38,296 bases of DNA from the NCBI GenBank assembly GCA_902564265.1, contig CACFAI010000007.1, forward strand, positions 1 through 38,296, given 5' to 3'. The notes below the pieces were generated by a model that had not been told where the DNA came from, ran no database searches, and worked only from the letters and a program-made list of their open reading frames with translations. Below are positions 8,387 through 16,803 of the stretch, piece by piece. Each line of letters starts with the position of its first letter. Position 1 is the first letter of the stretch. The DNA comes from an uncultured Pelagibacteraceae bacterium. GTDB taxonomy: Bacteria > Pseudomonadota > Alphaproteobacteria > Pelagibacterales > Pelagibacteraceae. A program made the position numbers and the translations under genes.

Positions 8387-8875
8387 ATGTTTATTATTGG
8401 AATAGATCCTGGAATAAATGGAGCTATATGCTTATTTAAAGATGGTAAGATAGTGGATGTATTTGAAATGCCAAAAATGGCTGTTGGAAAAAAAAATAAA
8501 TCACAAGTTAATGCTTCTCAAATATTTAACGAAATTCAAAAAGCTATTGAAGGAGAAGATAAAACAAAAGTAATAGCTGTCATTGAGCAAGTTTCTGCAA
8601 TGCCAGGGCAAGGTGTTACTAGTATGTTTAATTTTGGACAGTCTTTTGGAGTGTTAAAAGGAATCTTTTCTGCAATGCAAATTCCAATGGATTTTGTTTC
8701 GCCAGTTAAATGGAAAAAATTCTTTAATTTGATCAATACAAATAAAGACGCTAGCAGAACAAAAGCTATTGAGATATATCCTTATTTTTCGTCAAAATTG
8801 TCAAAAAAAAAAGATGCCAATAAAGCTGATGCAATACTAATTTCTAGTTTTTACTACCAAAACGCCAAATATTAG
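8387..8875 (+). CDS. RuvC-like Holliday junction resolvase (phage/MOC1-like type)
   Basis: A 162-residue RNase H-fold nuclease expected to cut Holliday junctions. The first strand carries IGIDPGINGAI with Asp7, the next acidic site is VIEQV with Glu67, and the C-terminal KKDANKADAILIS gives Asp143 and Asp148, together a D-E-D-D active site. The central MPGQGVTSMFNFGQSFG and FVSPVKWKKFF are typical of the resolvase branch seen in phages and chloroplast MOC1, not of canonical RuvC (about 170 residues, LGIDPGL..TG start). The gene sits exactly where alphaproteobacteria keep ruvC, between yebC and the tol genes, but ruvA, ruvB and ybgC are absent. Holliday junction cutting is inferred. Confidence 0.8.
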   Translation: MFIIGIDPGINGAICLFKDGKIVDVFEMPKMAVGKKNKSQVNASQIFNEIQKAIEGEDKTKVIAVIEQVSAMPGQGVTSMFNFGQSFGVLKGIFSAMQIPMDFVSPVKWKKFFNLINTNKDASRTKAIEIYPYFSSKLSKKKDANKADAILISSFYYQNAKY

Positions 8876-8879
8876 ATTT

Positions 8880-8900
8880 ATTTGATCTTTCGGGTCAAAT
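8880..8900 (+). other. Short inverted repeat between resolvase gene and tolQ
   Basis: ATTTGATC at 8880-8887 can pair with GGTCAAAT at 8893-8900 across a five-base loop, with one G-T pair. No T-run follows, so it does not look like an intrinsic terminator. It could be an RNA stem, a weak attenuator or chance. Confidence 0.35.
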
Positions 8901-8931
8901 TGATGACACATTTTAGTGTGAAAGGTTTTTG

Positions 8932-9606
8932 ATGGAAGCCGATATAGCATCACAATCAGTTGGGTTAGGGAGTTCTGTAGATTTTTCTTTATGGAGCTTA
9001 TTTATAAGAGCAGATATAATAGTAAAATCAGTTATAATTTTATTAATTGCAGCATCAATATATACTTGGGCAATTATCATAGAGAAATTTAAACTATTTA
9101 AGAAAATAAATATAACAACACTAGAGTTCGAGGAAAAATTTTGGAAAGCCAGATCTGCTGAGAGCTTCTATAATAATTTACCAGCAAATATAGATGACCC
9201 GATGTCAAATGTTTTTAAAAAGACTATGCAAGTTGTATTAAAATCAAGATCTAGGAGTAATTTGAACGAAAAGCTCTCAGGTTTATTAGAGTCTAATATT
9301 GAAAATGAAATAAACAAACTTGAAAAAAATTATTCATTTCTTGCTACCGTAGGGTCAACGGCACCTTTTATTGGGCTGTTTGGAACAGTGTGGGGAATTA
9401 TGAATTCTTTCCAATCAATTGCTGTTTCTAGGAATACAAGTTTAGCGATAGTTGCACCAGGTATAGCCGAAGCATTATTTGCAACTGCACTCGGCCTTTT
9501 AGCAGCTATACCTGCTGTTGTGGCATATAACAAGTTTAACAATGACTCTAAAAAATATTCTCAAAGATTAGAGAATTTTGCCAAAAGATTTATCTCTACT
9601 ATCTAA
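8932..9606 (+). CDS. tolQ: Tol-Pal system proton channel subunit TolQ
   Basis: Inner-membrane MotA/TolQ/ExbB-family protein that, with TolR, uses the proton gradient to drive TolA during envelope constriction. About 224 residues with three membrane segments: about 22-48 (SVIILLIAASIYTWAIII), 136-160 (VGSTAPFIGLFGTVWGIM) and 170-195 (GIAEALFATALGLLAAIPA). The conserved TAPFIGLFGTVWGI and APGIAEAL motifs are intact. The ATG at 8932 is chosen because GAAAGG at 8920-8925 lies six bases upstream; a TTG three bases earlier is possible. It opens the tolQRAB run. The ybgC gene that usually precedes tolQ is missing. Confidence 0.95.
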   Translation: MEADIASQSVGLGSSVDFSLWSLFIRADIIVKSVIILLIAASIYTWAIIIEKFKLFKKINITTLEFEEKFWKARSAESFYNNLPANIDDPMSNVFKKTMQVVLKSRSRSNLNEKLSGLLESNIENEINKLEKNYSFLATVGSTAPFIGLFGTVWGIMNSFQSIAVSRNTSLAIVAPGIAEALFATALGLLAAIPAVVAYNKFNNDSKKYSQRLENFAKRFISTI

Positions 9607-9609
9607 CTA

Positions 9610-10026
9610 ATGGCTTTTAATTTAAAAAATAAATCTAAAGATCCTATAAGCGAAATAAATGTAACTCCATTTGTTGATGTTATGTTAGTTCTTCTAATTG
9701 TTTTTATGGTAACAGCCCCATTACTTACAGTTGGTGTTCAAGTAGATTTACCAGAAAGTTCAGCTGATTCACTTCCTGAGGAACAAGAACCATTAACTTT
9801 GAGTATTAACTCAAAAGGAGAGATTTTTATACAAGAGTCTAAAGTAGAATTTGATAATGTAGTTGCCAAAATATTAGCTGTTTCAAAAAATAGAACAGAC
9901 ACAAGAATATATGTAAGAGGCGATAAGACTATAAATTATGGTCGAGTATTAGAGGTTATGGGAATGCTTTCTGGCTCAGGATTTACTAAAGTTGCACTTA
10001 TATCTGAACCTTATAAAGAGAGGTAA
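9610..10026 (+). CDS. tolR: Tol-Pal system protein TolR
   Basis: ExbD/TolR-type inner-membrane protein, the peptidoglycan-facing stator partner of TolQ. The 138 residues have a short cytoplasmic head, then INVTPFVDVMLVLLIVFMV as the single membrane helix (about 16-40). Asp23, the protonatable residue, falls at the same position as in E. coli TolR. A periplasmic domain of about 95 residues follows, rich in beta-type sequence and including DKTINYGRVLEVMG. It lies three bases after tolQ and six before tolA. Confidence 0.95.
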   Translation: MAFNLKNKSKDPISEINVTPFVDVMLVLLIVFMVTAPLLTVGVQVDLPESSADSLPEEQEPLTLSINSKGEIFIQESKVEFDNVVAKILAVSKNRTDTRIYVRGDKTINYGRVLEVMGMLSGSGFTKVALISEPYKER

Positions 10027-10032
10027 TATTTT

Positions 10033-10845
10033 GTGACAAATAATATAATTATATCTTCTGCACTACATTTTTTCCTTATTATTATAACAGCATTAAGCCT
10101 TCCTTTTTTAGCAAAAAAACCAATAGATCTCCCACCAATAGTTTCAATAGAACTTATCCAAATAACTGACAAAACATCTATACCTTACGCCCCTAAGGCA
10201 AAAAAAATTATCGAAGAAGTTAAAAAGAAAGAAAAGGAAAAACTTGTCTCCGAACAGGCACCTCCAAAAAAAGTGAAAAAAGAAAAACCAGATGCAATAC
10301 CTTTACCAGATCAACAAAAAAATATAGTAAAAAAACCAGAGGAAGATAAACAAAACCCAGAAAAAATTGATGATGAAATAAAACAAGTTTCAGAATTTGA
10401 AAAAAAAGAATTATTTGACCCAAACAATATTGCTGCTCTAATTGATAAATCCAAAGAAGAAACTGCAGAAGTGGTAAAAAGCGATAACAAGGTAACTCAA
10501 TCACAAAGAAAAAGTGTCATTTCATCTGGACTTACCTTAAATGAGGAGGATGCCCTCAAAGCTCAAATATTTGGATGCTGGAGTATTCCTTTAGGTTTGC
10601 CTTATAATGAAGATCTTCTTGTAAGGATAAAACTAAACTTAAAGCCTGATGGAAGTATTATTAACTCTGAAATTCTAGACCATGCTAGAATGAATAAACC
10701 AGGACAAGGCTTTTATAAAGTTTTGGCAGAAAGTGCTTTAAGAGCAATTAGATTATGTCAGCCGCTAAGAGTTCCTACAACGGGATATGAAAGGTGGAAA
10801 GAAATTCAATTAAATTTTGATGCTAGGGAGATGCTCCAAGGATGA
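10033..10845 (+). CDS. tolA: Tol-Pal system protein TolA
   Basis: Periplasm-spanning protein that transmits TolQR energy to TolB and Pal. It starts with GTG at 10033. The N-terminal helix (5-27) carries the TolQ-contact pattern as Ser8, His12, Leu15 and Thr19, matching the S-H-L-S spacing of E. coli TolA with Thr for the last Ser. A Lys/Glu/Pro-rich linker runs from about 45 to 165, and the C-terminal TonB/TolA fold from about 172 to 270. Cys182 and Cys242 could form the domain's disulfide. The linker is much shorter than the long helical domain II of E. coli. The stop overlaps the tolB start by four bases. Confidence 0.88.
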   Translation: MTNNIIISSALHFFLIIITALSLPFLAKKPIDLPPIVSIELIQITDKTSIPYAPKAKKIIEEVKKKEKEKLVSEQAPPKKVKKEKPDAIPLPDQQKNIVKKPEEDKQNPEKIDDEIKQVSEFEKKELFDPNNIAALIDKSKEETAEVVKSDNKVTQSQRKSVISSGLTLNEEDALKAQIFGCWSIPLGLPYNEDLLVRIKLNLKPDGSIINSEILDHARMNKPGQGFYKVLAESALRAIRLCQPLRVPTTGYERWKEIQLNFDAREMLQG

Positions 10846-12191
10846 AAAAAGTTATTTTTTTAATATATGTTAGTTTTTTTATTTTAAACTGGGGCAAAGC
10901 GTGGTCTCTTATAGAAGTAGATATTACTAGAGGTAATTTAAATCCTTTACCATTAGCGGTATCGCCTTTATCGGTTGATCAAAAATCTAAAGAAAAATTT
11001 AAAGATTTATTAAAACTTGAAGATATTGGTGAAGAAATTTCAAAAGTTGTTGAAAATAATTTAAGACAGTCAGGGTTGTTCAATCCATTAGACCCAAAAG
11101 CTTTTTTACAAAAACCAGATATTGCCCATGTTAAACCTAGATTTGAAGATTGGGCACTCATTAAGGCTCAAGCTTTAATAACAGGAGAAGTAAAAATGAT
11201 TGATGGAAAACTCAGGGTCGAGTTTAGATTATGGGACGTATTAGCTGGGAAAGAAATAATGGCATTAGCATTCACTACTGTTTCAGAAAACTGGAGAAGA
11301 GTTGGACATATAATTACTGATAAAGTTTACCAAAGGTTGACAGGCGAAAAGGGTTATTTTGATACCAGAATAATTTATGTTGCAGAGGAAGGGCTTAAAA
11401 CAAGTCGTATTAAAAAATTAGCAATTATGGATCAAGATGGATCTAATACTAAATATTTAACATTAGGAAACGAATTAGTATTAACACCCAGGTTTAACCC
11501 AACAAATCAAATGGTTACTTATTTATCTTATTTTAAAAATCTGCCTAGAGTATACTTGCTGGACATTGAAACTGGTATACAGGAAGTTGTTGGGGACTTC
11601 CCTGGTATGACATTTGCTCCACGTTTTTCTCCTGATGGAAAAAAAATCATTATGAGTTTTGCCAAAGATGGAAACTCAGATATCTATACTATGGATCTTG
11701 AAAGTAGAGAAGTTGAAAAAATTACAAACCACCCATCAATTGATACATCTCCGTCATATTCACCTGATGGTAAATATATTTGCTTCAATTCAGATAGAAG
11801 TGGCTACCAGCAAATTTACGTTATGAGAAGTGATGGTTCAAAAGTTAAAAGGATATCTTTTGGAAATGGTCTTTACGGTACACCCGTGTGGTCCCCAAGA
11901 GGTGATTTGATAGCTTTTACAAAACTTCATAAAGGAAAGTTCTATATTGGCGTAATGAGAACAGATGGAACTGGCGAAAGACTACTTACAGAAAACTATT
12001 ATCAAGAAGCTCCTTCTTGGTCGCCTAATGGAAGAGTTTTAATTTTTTATAGAGAGACAAAATCAGACTCAGCAGGAAAAGGCTTTTCGGCTAAACTTTG
12101 GTCTATAGATCTTACTGGATATAACGAAAGAATGGTTAAAACAGAGACTGATGCTTCAGACCCATCTTGGTCGTCATTATTAACCGATTAA
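10842..12191 (+). CDS. tolB: Tol-Pal system protein TolB
   Basis: Periplasmic beta-propeller protein that binds Pal and TolA. The 449 residues begin with a signal peptide (KK, then a hydrophobic stretch to about residue 20, cleavage probably near WGKAWS). The N-terminal alpha/beta domain follows (about 23-155, including [13 protein letters not shown] and [13 protein letters not shown]). The propeller runs from about 160 with repeated blades such as [37 protein letters not shown] and [14 protein letters not shown]. It is coupled to tolA by an ATGA overlap. The following 100 bases to pal carry no gene. Confidence 0.96.
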   Translation: MKKVIFLIYVSFFILNWGKAWSLIEVDITRGNLNPLPLAVSPLSVDQKSKEKFKDLLKLEDIGEEISKVVENNLRQSGLFNPLDPKAFLQKPDIAHVKPRFEDWALIKAQALITGEVKMIDGKLRVEFRLWDVLAGKEIMALAFTTVSENWRRVGHIITDKVYQRLTGEKGYFDTRIIYVAEEGLKTSRIKKLAIMDQDGSNTKYLTLGNELVLTPRFNPTNQMVTYLSYFKNLPRVYLLDIETGIQEVVGDFPGMTFAPRFSPDGKKIIMSFAKDGNSDIYTMDLESREVEKITNHPSIDTSPSYSPDGKYICFNSDRSGYQQIYVMRSDGSKVKRISFGNGLYGTPVWSPRGDLIAFTKLHKGKFYIGVMRTDGTGERLLTENYYQEAPSWSPNGRVLIFYRETKSDSAGKGFSAKLWSIDLTGYNERMVKTETDASDPSWSSLLTD

Positions 12192-12223
12192 TTATGATAT
12201 TTTCAAAAAAAATTAATAATTCC

Positions 12224-12270
12224 TTGATTTTTGAGCTTGAAAGATCTATTTAGTTGTGAAAAAGTATAAA
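12224..12270 (+). promoter_or_regulatory. Possible pal promoter region
   Basis: The 100-base gap between tolB and pal holds TTGATT (12224-12229) followed after 17 bases by TATTTA (12247-12252), and a better -10-like TATAAA at 12265-12270 without a good -35. pal, an abundant lipoprotein, also has AAGGAG at 12281-12286, a strong ribosome binding site for this window. A separate promoter is plausible but weakly supported. Confidence 0.25.
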
Positions 12271-12291
12271 AATAACTTTTAAGGAGCAGTA

Positions 12292-12765
12292 ATGAGTTTA
12301 AACAAAATTTTTAGAAACACTTTGCTAGTAATTTTTGCAGGTTTTCTATTATCTGCATGTGCTGTGAAATCAACAGGCAAATTGCAAGGTGACGTATACA
12401 CTGGAAAAGATACAGTTGAGTATTTAGCTTCTGGTGTGCCAGACAGAGTTTTCTTCGCAACTAATGAAACAGTTTTGACTACTGCTTCAAGAGAAACATT
12501 AAGAAAACAAGCGTCATGGTTAAGAAAAAATTCAAAAATAAATGTAGTTCTTGAAGGTCACGCTGACGAAAGAGGTACAAGAGAATATAACTTAGCTTTA
12601 GGTGAGAGAAGAGCTAATGCAGCTAAAGATTATCTAATGACTTACGGAATATCTGGAAACAGAATTTCAGTGATAAGTTATGGAAAAGAAAGACCAGTAG
12701 ACTCTGGTTCAAATCCATTAGCTTGGTCAAAAAACAGAAGATCAGTTACAGTAAAAGCTAACTAA
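12292..12765 (+). CDS. pal: Peptidoglycan-associated lipoprotein Pal
   Basis: Outer-membrane lipoprotein that ties the outer membrane to peptidoglycan and is moved by TolB. The 157 residues start with a lipoprotein signal peptide ending in the lipobox LLSAC, so Cys23 is the lipidated residue. The OmpA-like domain follows from about 50, with VFFATNETVL, the peptidoglycan-binding EGHADERGTREYN, LGERRANAAKDYL and the C-terminal NRRSV. The ATG is fixed by AAGGAG five bases upstream, one of the few strong Shine-Dalgarno sites in the window. A strong intrinsic terminator follows directly, closing the tolQRAB-pal unit. Confidence 0.96.
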   Translation: MSLNKIFRNTLLVIFAGFLLSACAVKSTGKLQGDVYTGKDTVEYLASGVPDRVFFATNETVLTTASRETLRKQASWLRKNSKINVVLEGHADERGTREYNLALGERRANAAKDYLMTYGISGNRISVISYGKERPVDSGSNPLAWSKNRRSVTVKAN

Positions 12766-12775
12766 TAAATTATTA

Positions 12776-12816
12776 ATTAGACCCCAATAACCATACTTTG
12801 TTGGGGTCTTTTTTTT
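12776..12816 (+). terminator. Intrinsic terminator after pal
   Basis: AGACCCCAA (12779-12787) pairs perfectly with TTGGGGTCT (12801-12809), and three more pairs (one G-T) extend the stem inward to a seven-base loop. Eight T's follow at 12809-12816. The four G-C pairs in a row stand out against the AT-rich background. It is the only textbook terminator I found in the window. Confidence 0.93.
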
Positions 12817-12830
12817 GCCATCATTATAGA
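12801..12830 (+). promoter_or_regulatory. Possible cpoB promoter overlapping the pal terminator
   Basis: After a strong terminator, cpoB and the genes behind it need readthrough or a new promoter. The 27 bases before its ATG include TATAGA at 12825-12830. The only -35-like sequence at usable distance is TTGGGG (12801-12806, 18-base spacer), which is the terminator's own 3' arm. This is a weak match and an inference. Confidence 0.2.
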
Positions 12831-12843
12831 TAGAAATAAATTA

Positions 12844-13803
12844 ATGAAATTTTTAAAACGTATTAATAAAAAGATATTGGTTTCTGTAATGTGTTTCTTT
12901 TCAATCAGTTCTTTAGTCAAGGCTGAGGAAACGCAAATTTTAAAAGTTCTGGAGACACTACGGAAAGATTTAAAAACTTTAGAAAAAGCAGTTTACTCAC
13001 AGTCTTCTAATACAAACACTACTAGCACCAAAAGTTTGAGCTCAAATGATGAGGATGTACTTACTAGACATTTATTAAAATTATCTGAAATAGAGAAACA
13101 ATTCCAAGACTTAACAAATAAATTTGAAGAAATTAATTTTAAGATTGATAAATTATCAAGCAGACTATCAAAAGTTCAGGCAGACAATCAGTTGAGGTTT
13201 CAAAATTTAGAAGGTGATGACACTAATAAAAAAGTTTCATCAAAGAAGAAAATTTTACCAGGATCTTCACAGCCACAAGACCTTGGCGCAGTATCTTACA
13301 AGTCGTCTGAAACAAATGAATTAACACAGCAAACTCAATCTATAGATACAACTGGGACAGTTATAACTGAAAAATTTATTTCAGAAGAAAAAATCTTACC
13401 AAATGTAAAACCAGATAAACAATATGAATTTGCTACTAGTTTTTTAAAGCAAGGTGATTATACAACTGCAGAAAGAGCATTAAGAGAATTTGTAATAACT
13501 AATCCTGAGCATAAAATGGCAGGTAGCGCACAATATTGGTATGCAGAAACATTTAGAATTAGACAACTATATACTGATGCAGCTTCTGCTTACTTAGAAG
13601 GTTATCAAAAATATCCTAAAAGTGAAAAAGCAGCTATAAATTTACTAAAGCTTGGAGTATCATTAGTGCAAATTGGAGAAAAAGATCAAGGATGTTTAAT
13701 GATTACAGGAGTTAAAAAAGAATATCCTGGTGCAAAACAATCGGTTCTTCAAAAAGCAAAATATGAAGAAAAAAAGTTCGAGTGTAAAAAGAAAAAATCT
13801 TAA
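12844..13803 (+). CDS. cpoB: Cell division coordinator CpoB (YbgF), Tol-Pal associated
   Basis: Periplasmic protein that in E. coli links Tol-Pal constriction to peptidoglycan synthesis. The 319 residues have a signal peptide (KRINKK, a hydrophobic core, cleavage likely after VKA at residue 27). A coiled-coil stretch follows at about 33-125 (LETLRKDLKTLEKA, IDKLSSRLSKVQADNQ), then a Ser/Thr/Gln-rich linker. The TPR-like domain from about 195 includes QYEFATSFLKQGDYTTAERALREF and GSAQYWYAETFRIRQLYTDAASAY. It is separated from pal by the terminator. Its 3' end overlaps tilS, a linkage conserved in alphaproteobacteria. Confidence 0.9.
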   Translation: MKFLKRINKKILVSVMCFFSISSLVKAEETQILKVLETLRKDLKTLEKAVYSQSSNTNTTSTKSLSSNDEDVLTRHLLKLSEIEKQFQDLTNKFEEINFKIDKLSSRLSKVQADNQLRFQNLEGDDTNKKVSSKKKILPGSSQPQDLGAVSYKSSETNELTQQTQSIDTTGTVITEKFISEEKILPNVKPDKQYEFATSFLKQGDYTTAERALREFVITNPEHKMAGSAQYWYAETFRIRQLYTDAASAYLEGYQKYPKSEKAAINLLKLGVSLVQIGEKDQGCLMITGVKKEYPGAKQSVLQKAKYEEKKFECKKKKS

Positions 13804-14827
13804 AAATTTAATTTTTAGTCCCCATACTCAAAACAAAAGAATTAAAAAAATCTATGAAAGATTTGAATTTTTAATTAATCAAAAAGAATTTAATGGATAT
13901 TTAGTTGCAGTATCTGGGGGCGCAGATAGTCTTGCTTTAACATACCTTTCAAAATGCTATCAAATCAAAAATAAAAATAATAACTTTCATTATGTCCATG
14001 TAGATCATAAGTTAAGAGATTCATCTTCAAACGAGGCTCAAACTTTAAAAAAGATACTAAAAAAATTTAAAATTGAGTGCAGAATAATTACTTGGAAAAA
14101 AAAGAAAAATACTAAAAAAACTCAATCAGACTCCAGAGATTATAGATTGAAGGTATTTGAGAGTTTTTGCAAAACAAAAAAAATTAATACCTTATTATTA
14201 GGCCACCATTTTGACGATTTTCAAGAAAATTTCTTTATAAGGTTATTAAGGGGCTCTGGTCTAAAGGGACTAGTATCTTTTCATAATTATAGAAGCCTGC
14301 AAAGAAATAACATTAATATTGTCAGACCATTACTTGATTTTTCAAAAGAGGATTTATTATATGTGACTAAAAATACCTTTAATTTTCATATAGATGATCC
14401 TTCAAATAAAAGTTTAGAATATTTGAGATCGCGCGTAAGATTTATGATTAATAATCTAAAAAAAAATGGCCTTGACAAAAAAAAGTTTAAAATGACTTTT
14501 GAAAATTTAATATCTTCAAATAACTCTATTGAATTTTTTGTTCAAAAAAATATCAATGAAAATTCTAATATTAGTCTATCAAAAAATAATAATAGGAAAG
14601 CATTGTTATCTTCAGATTTTTTTAGTAGTACTGATGAAGTAATTTTAAGGTCTTTTACCAAAATTTTACAAGATATTAGTGGTAGATATTTTCCTGCTAG
14701 AGGCAAGAGAGTTTCAAAGATTATTGATCAAATTAGAGAAAAATTTATACTTAAAGCTACTATTGGAGGATGTGTTATTGAAAAAATAGAGAATTCAGTA
14801 GTTATTTACAAGGAAATCATAAAATAA
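13763..14827 (+). CDS. tilS: tRNA(Ile)-lysidine synthetase
   Basis: Puts lysidine at the wobble C of tRNA-Ile(CAU) so that it reads AUA, a codon used heavily in this AT-rich genome. It is a PP-loop ATPase: SGGADS (51-56 from this start), YVHVDHKLRDSSSNEA, then LLLGHHFDDFQENFFIRLLRGSG, and a C-terminal domain to residue 354. The start is uncertain. The first ATG is at 13763, overlapping cpoB by 41 bases, a GTG at 13730 would lengthen it by 11 residues, and no convincing ribosome binding site decides. A non-ATG start after the cpoB stop is also conceivable, since the conserved part begins only around residue 25. Confidence 0.9.
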   Translation: MKKKSSSVKRKNLKNLIFSPHTQNKRIKKIYERFEFLINQKEFNGYLVAVSGGADSLALTYLSKCYQIKNKNNNFHYVHVDHKLRDSSSNEAQTLKKILKKFKIECRIITWKKKKNTKKTQSDSRDYRLKVFESFCKTKKINTLLLGHHFDDFQENFFIRLLRGSGLKGLVSFHNYRSLQRNNINIVRPLLDFSKEDLLYVTKNTFNFHIDDPSNKSLEYLRSRVRFMINNLKKNGLDKKKFKMTFENLISSNNSIEFFVQKNINENSNISLSKNNNRKALLSSDFFSSTDEVILRSFTKILQDISGRYFPARGKRVSKIIDQIREKFILKATIGGCVIEKIENSVVIYKEIIK

Positions 14828-14851
14828 ACTCATTTGTGTAACAATTTAGCA

Positions 14852-14879
14852 CTTGTTAAATTTTGAATAATTCTTAATT
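14852..14879 (+). promoter_or_regulatory. Candidate heat-shock (sigma-32) promoter of ftsH
   Basis: CTTG at 14852-14855 and CTTAATT at 14873-14879 are 17 bases apart. They fit the alphaproteobacterial RpoH pattern (CTTG, 17-18 bases, CYTATNT) except for one base in the -10. Transcription would begin just before the ftsH ATG at 14890. The inverted pair TAACAA (14839-14844) and TTGTTA (14853-14858) overlaps the -35. AT-rich DNA gives chance matches, so this rests mainly on ftsH being a classical RpoH target. Confidence 0.35.
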
Positions 14880-14889
14880 TACTTATTGT

Positions 14890-16797
14890 ATGAATTTTAA
14901 GAATCTAGCGATGTGGGTTATTATAGTTGTCTTGACCATAGGACTTTACAATATGTTCAAGAGTCCACAAAACCTACAAAATAAAAATAATAAATCAATT
15001 ATCTTTTCTGAGTTTTTAACAGAGGTTGATAATGGAAGAGTAGTAGAAGTCCAAATTCAAGGCAACAATATTAAAGGTGTAATGGCTGATGGTTCAATTT
15101 TTTCAACATACTCACCTAACGATCCAAATTTAATAGAAAAATTAACTGATAAGGGCGTAAGTATATCTGCAGCTCCACTCGATGAGAAAATGCCATCTTT
15201 ATTTGGAGTTCTTCTATCATGGTTTCCAATGTTACTTTTAATTGCTGTTTGGATATTTTTTATGAGACAAATGCAAGGTGGTAAAGGTGGTGCCATGGGA
15301 TTTGGAAGATCAAAAGCAAAGATGATGAATGAGATCAAAGGAAAAGTCACTTTTAATGATGTTGCTGGAGTTGAGGAAGCAAAAGAGGAAGTTCAAGAAG
15401 TGGTAGAATTTTTGAGAGACCCAAAAAAATTTAGCAGATTAGGTGGTAAGATCCCAAGAGGTTGTTTGCTAGTAGGACCTCCAGGTACAGGAAAAACTTT
15501 ACTTGCTAGAGCTATAGCTGGTGAAGCAGGTGTACCTTTCTTTACAATTTCTGGATCAGACTTTGTCGAAATGTTTGTTGGTGTTGGTGCCTCAAGAGTA
15601 AGAGATATGTTTGAACAAGGAAAAAAACATTCACCATGCATAATATTTATTGATGAGATAGATGCTGTAGGAAGAAGTAGAGGAGCAGGTCTAGGTGGTG
15701 GCAATGATGAAAGAGAGCAAACATTAAACCAATTACTAGTTGAGATGGATGGATTTGATACAAATGAAGGTGTTATAATTATAGCAGCAACTAACAGACC
15801 TGATGTTCTAGATCCAGCGCTTTTAAGACCAGGAAGATTTGATAGACAAGTTGTTGTTTCAAATCCAGATATTATTGGGCGAGAAAAAATTTTAAAAGTT
15901 CATGCTAAAAAAATTTCTATGTCTCCAGATGTTAATTTAAGAACAGTTGCAAGAGGAACACCTGGATTTTCAGGAGCTGATCTTGCTAATTTAGTAAACG
16001 AGGCTGCATTGTTAGCAGCGAGAAAGAATAAGAGAATTGTAACATCTCAAGAGTTTGAAGATGCAAAAGATAAGGTGATGATGGGTGCCGAAAGAAGATC
16101 TATGGTCATGACAGAGGATGAGAAGAAATTAACTGCTTATCACGAGGGTGGACATGCAATAGTTTCTTTTAATTTGCCAAATTACGATCCAATACATAAA
16201 GCAACAATTATTCCTAGAGGAAGAGCATTAGGAATGGTCATGAACTTACCTGAAAGAGATAAACATGGTCATTCTATTAAATATTTAAAAGCAAGATTGG
16301 CAGTATGCTTTGGAGGAAGGGTTGCTGAGGAACTTATATTTGGTAAGGATAATATATCTACAGGTGCAGGTGGAGGAAATGGTTCAGATATTAACCAAGC
16401 AACCTCATTAGCAAGAGCTATGGTTACTAAGTATGGAATGAGTGAGGAACTTGGTCCTGTTGAATACGGCGAAAATCAAGAAGAAGTTTTTCTTGGAAGA
16501 TCCGTAACACAAACACAAAGTGTTTCGGAAGCTGTAGCCCAAAAAATTGATAGAGAAATAAGAAAATTAGTTGACGAAGGTTACAATCAAGCAAAAACTA
16601 TCTTAACAAACAAAATTGATGATTTACATAAAATAGCAAAAGCCCTTTTAACTTACGAAACTTTGACTGGCGAAGATATATCTAACATAATTAATAAAAA
16701 TGAATATCCACCCAACAGGGAAGAATTAAAAGTTGAAGATGAAAGTTCTGACTCTGCTTTAGGGTCAATCGGTTTAAAACCAAAAATTGTCCATTAA
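14890..16797 (+). CDS. ftsH: ATP-dependent zinc metalloprotease FtsH
   Basis: Membrane-anchored AAA+ protease that degrades damaged membrane proteins and regulators such as sigma-32. The 635 residues have two membrane segments (about 6-22 and 103-125, [17 protein letters not shown]) around a periplasmic loop. The AAA domain has Walker A GPPGTGKT (196-203), Walker B IIFIDEID and the second region of homology RPGRFDRQV. The zinc site is HEGGH (His418, Glu419, His422), with the third ligand probably Asp500. Gly replaces the usual Ala in HEAGH, and a glycine-rich GGGNGS lies just before Asp500, about three residues longer than in E. coli. It is preceded by a candidate heat-shock promoter and followed by folP after six bases. 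Confidence 0.97.
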   Translation: MNFKNLAMWVIIVVLTIGLYNMFKSPQNLQNKNNKSIIFSEFLTEVDNGRVVEVQIQGNNIKGVMADGSIFSTYSPNDPNLIEKLTDKGVSISAAPLDEKMPSLFGVLLSWFPMLLLIAVWIFFMRQMQGGKGGAMGFGRSKAKMMNEIKGKVTFNDVAGVEEAKEEVQEVVEFLRDPKKFSRLGGKIPRGCLLVGPPGTGKTLLARAIAGEAGVPFFTISGSDFVEMFVGVGASRVRDMFEQGKKHSPCIIFIDEIDAVGRSRGAGLGGGNDEREQTLNQLLVEMDGFDTNEGVIIIAATNRPDVLDPALLRPGRFDRQVVVSNPDIIGREKILKVHAKKISMSPDVNLRTVARGTPGFSGADLANLVNEAALLAARKNKRIVTSQEFEDAKDKVMMGAERRSMVMTEDEKKLTAYHEGGHAIVSFNLPNYDPIHKATIIPRGRALGMVMNLPERDKHGHSIKYLKARLAVCFGGRVAEELIFGKDNISTGAGGGNGSDINQATSLARAMVTKYGMSEELGPVEYGENQEEVFLGRSVTQTQSVSEAVAQKIDREIRKLVDEGYNQAKTILTNKIDDLHKIAKALLTYETLTGEDISNIINKNEYPPNREELKVEDESSDSALGSIGLKPKIVH

Positions 16798-16803
16798 TAT
16801 TTA

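Noticed and set aside
8880-8900. Inverted repeat considered as a terminator before tolQ
   Set aside because: No T-run follows the stem, so it fails as an intrinsic terminator; kept only as an unexplained inverted repeat.
12192-12223. A-run and AT hairpin after tolB considered as terminator
   Set aside because: The possible stem is short and pure A/T and the run is A, not T, on the coding strand.
14839-14858. TAACAA/TTGTTA inverted pair considered as tilS terminator
   Set aside because: Six A/T-rich pairs and only four T's after it make a very weak terminator; mentioned only with the ftsH promoter.
15393-15704. 103-codon minus-strand frame inside ftsH
   Set aside because: It is antisense to the conserved AAA domain; composition follows from the complementary strand of ftsH.
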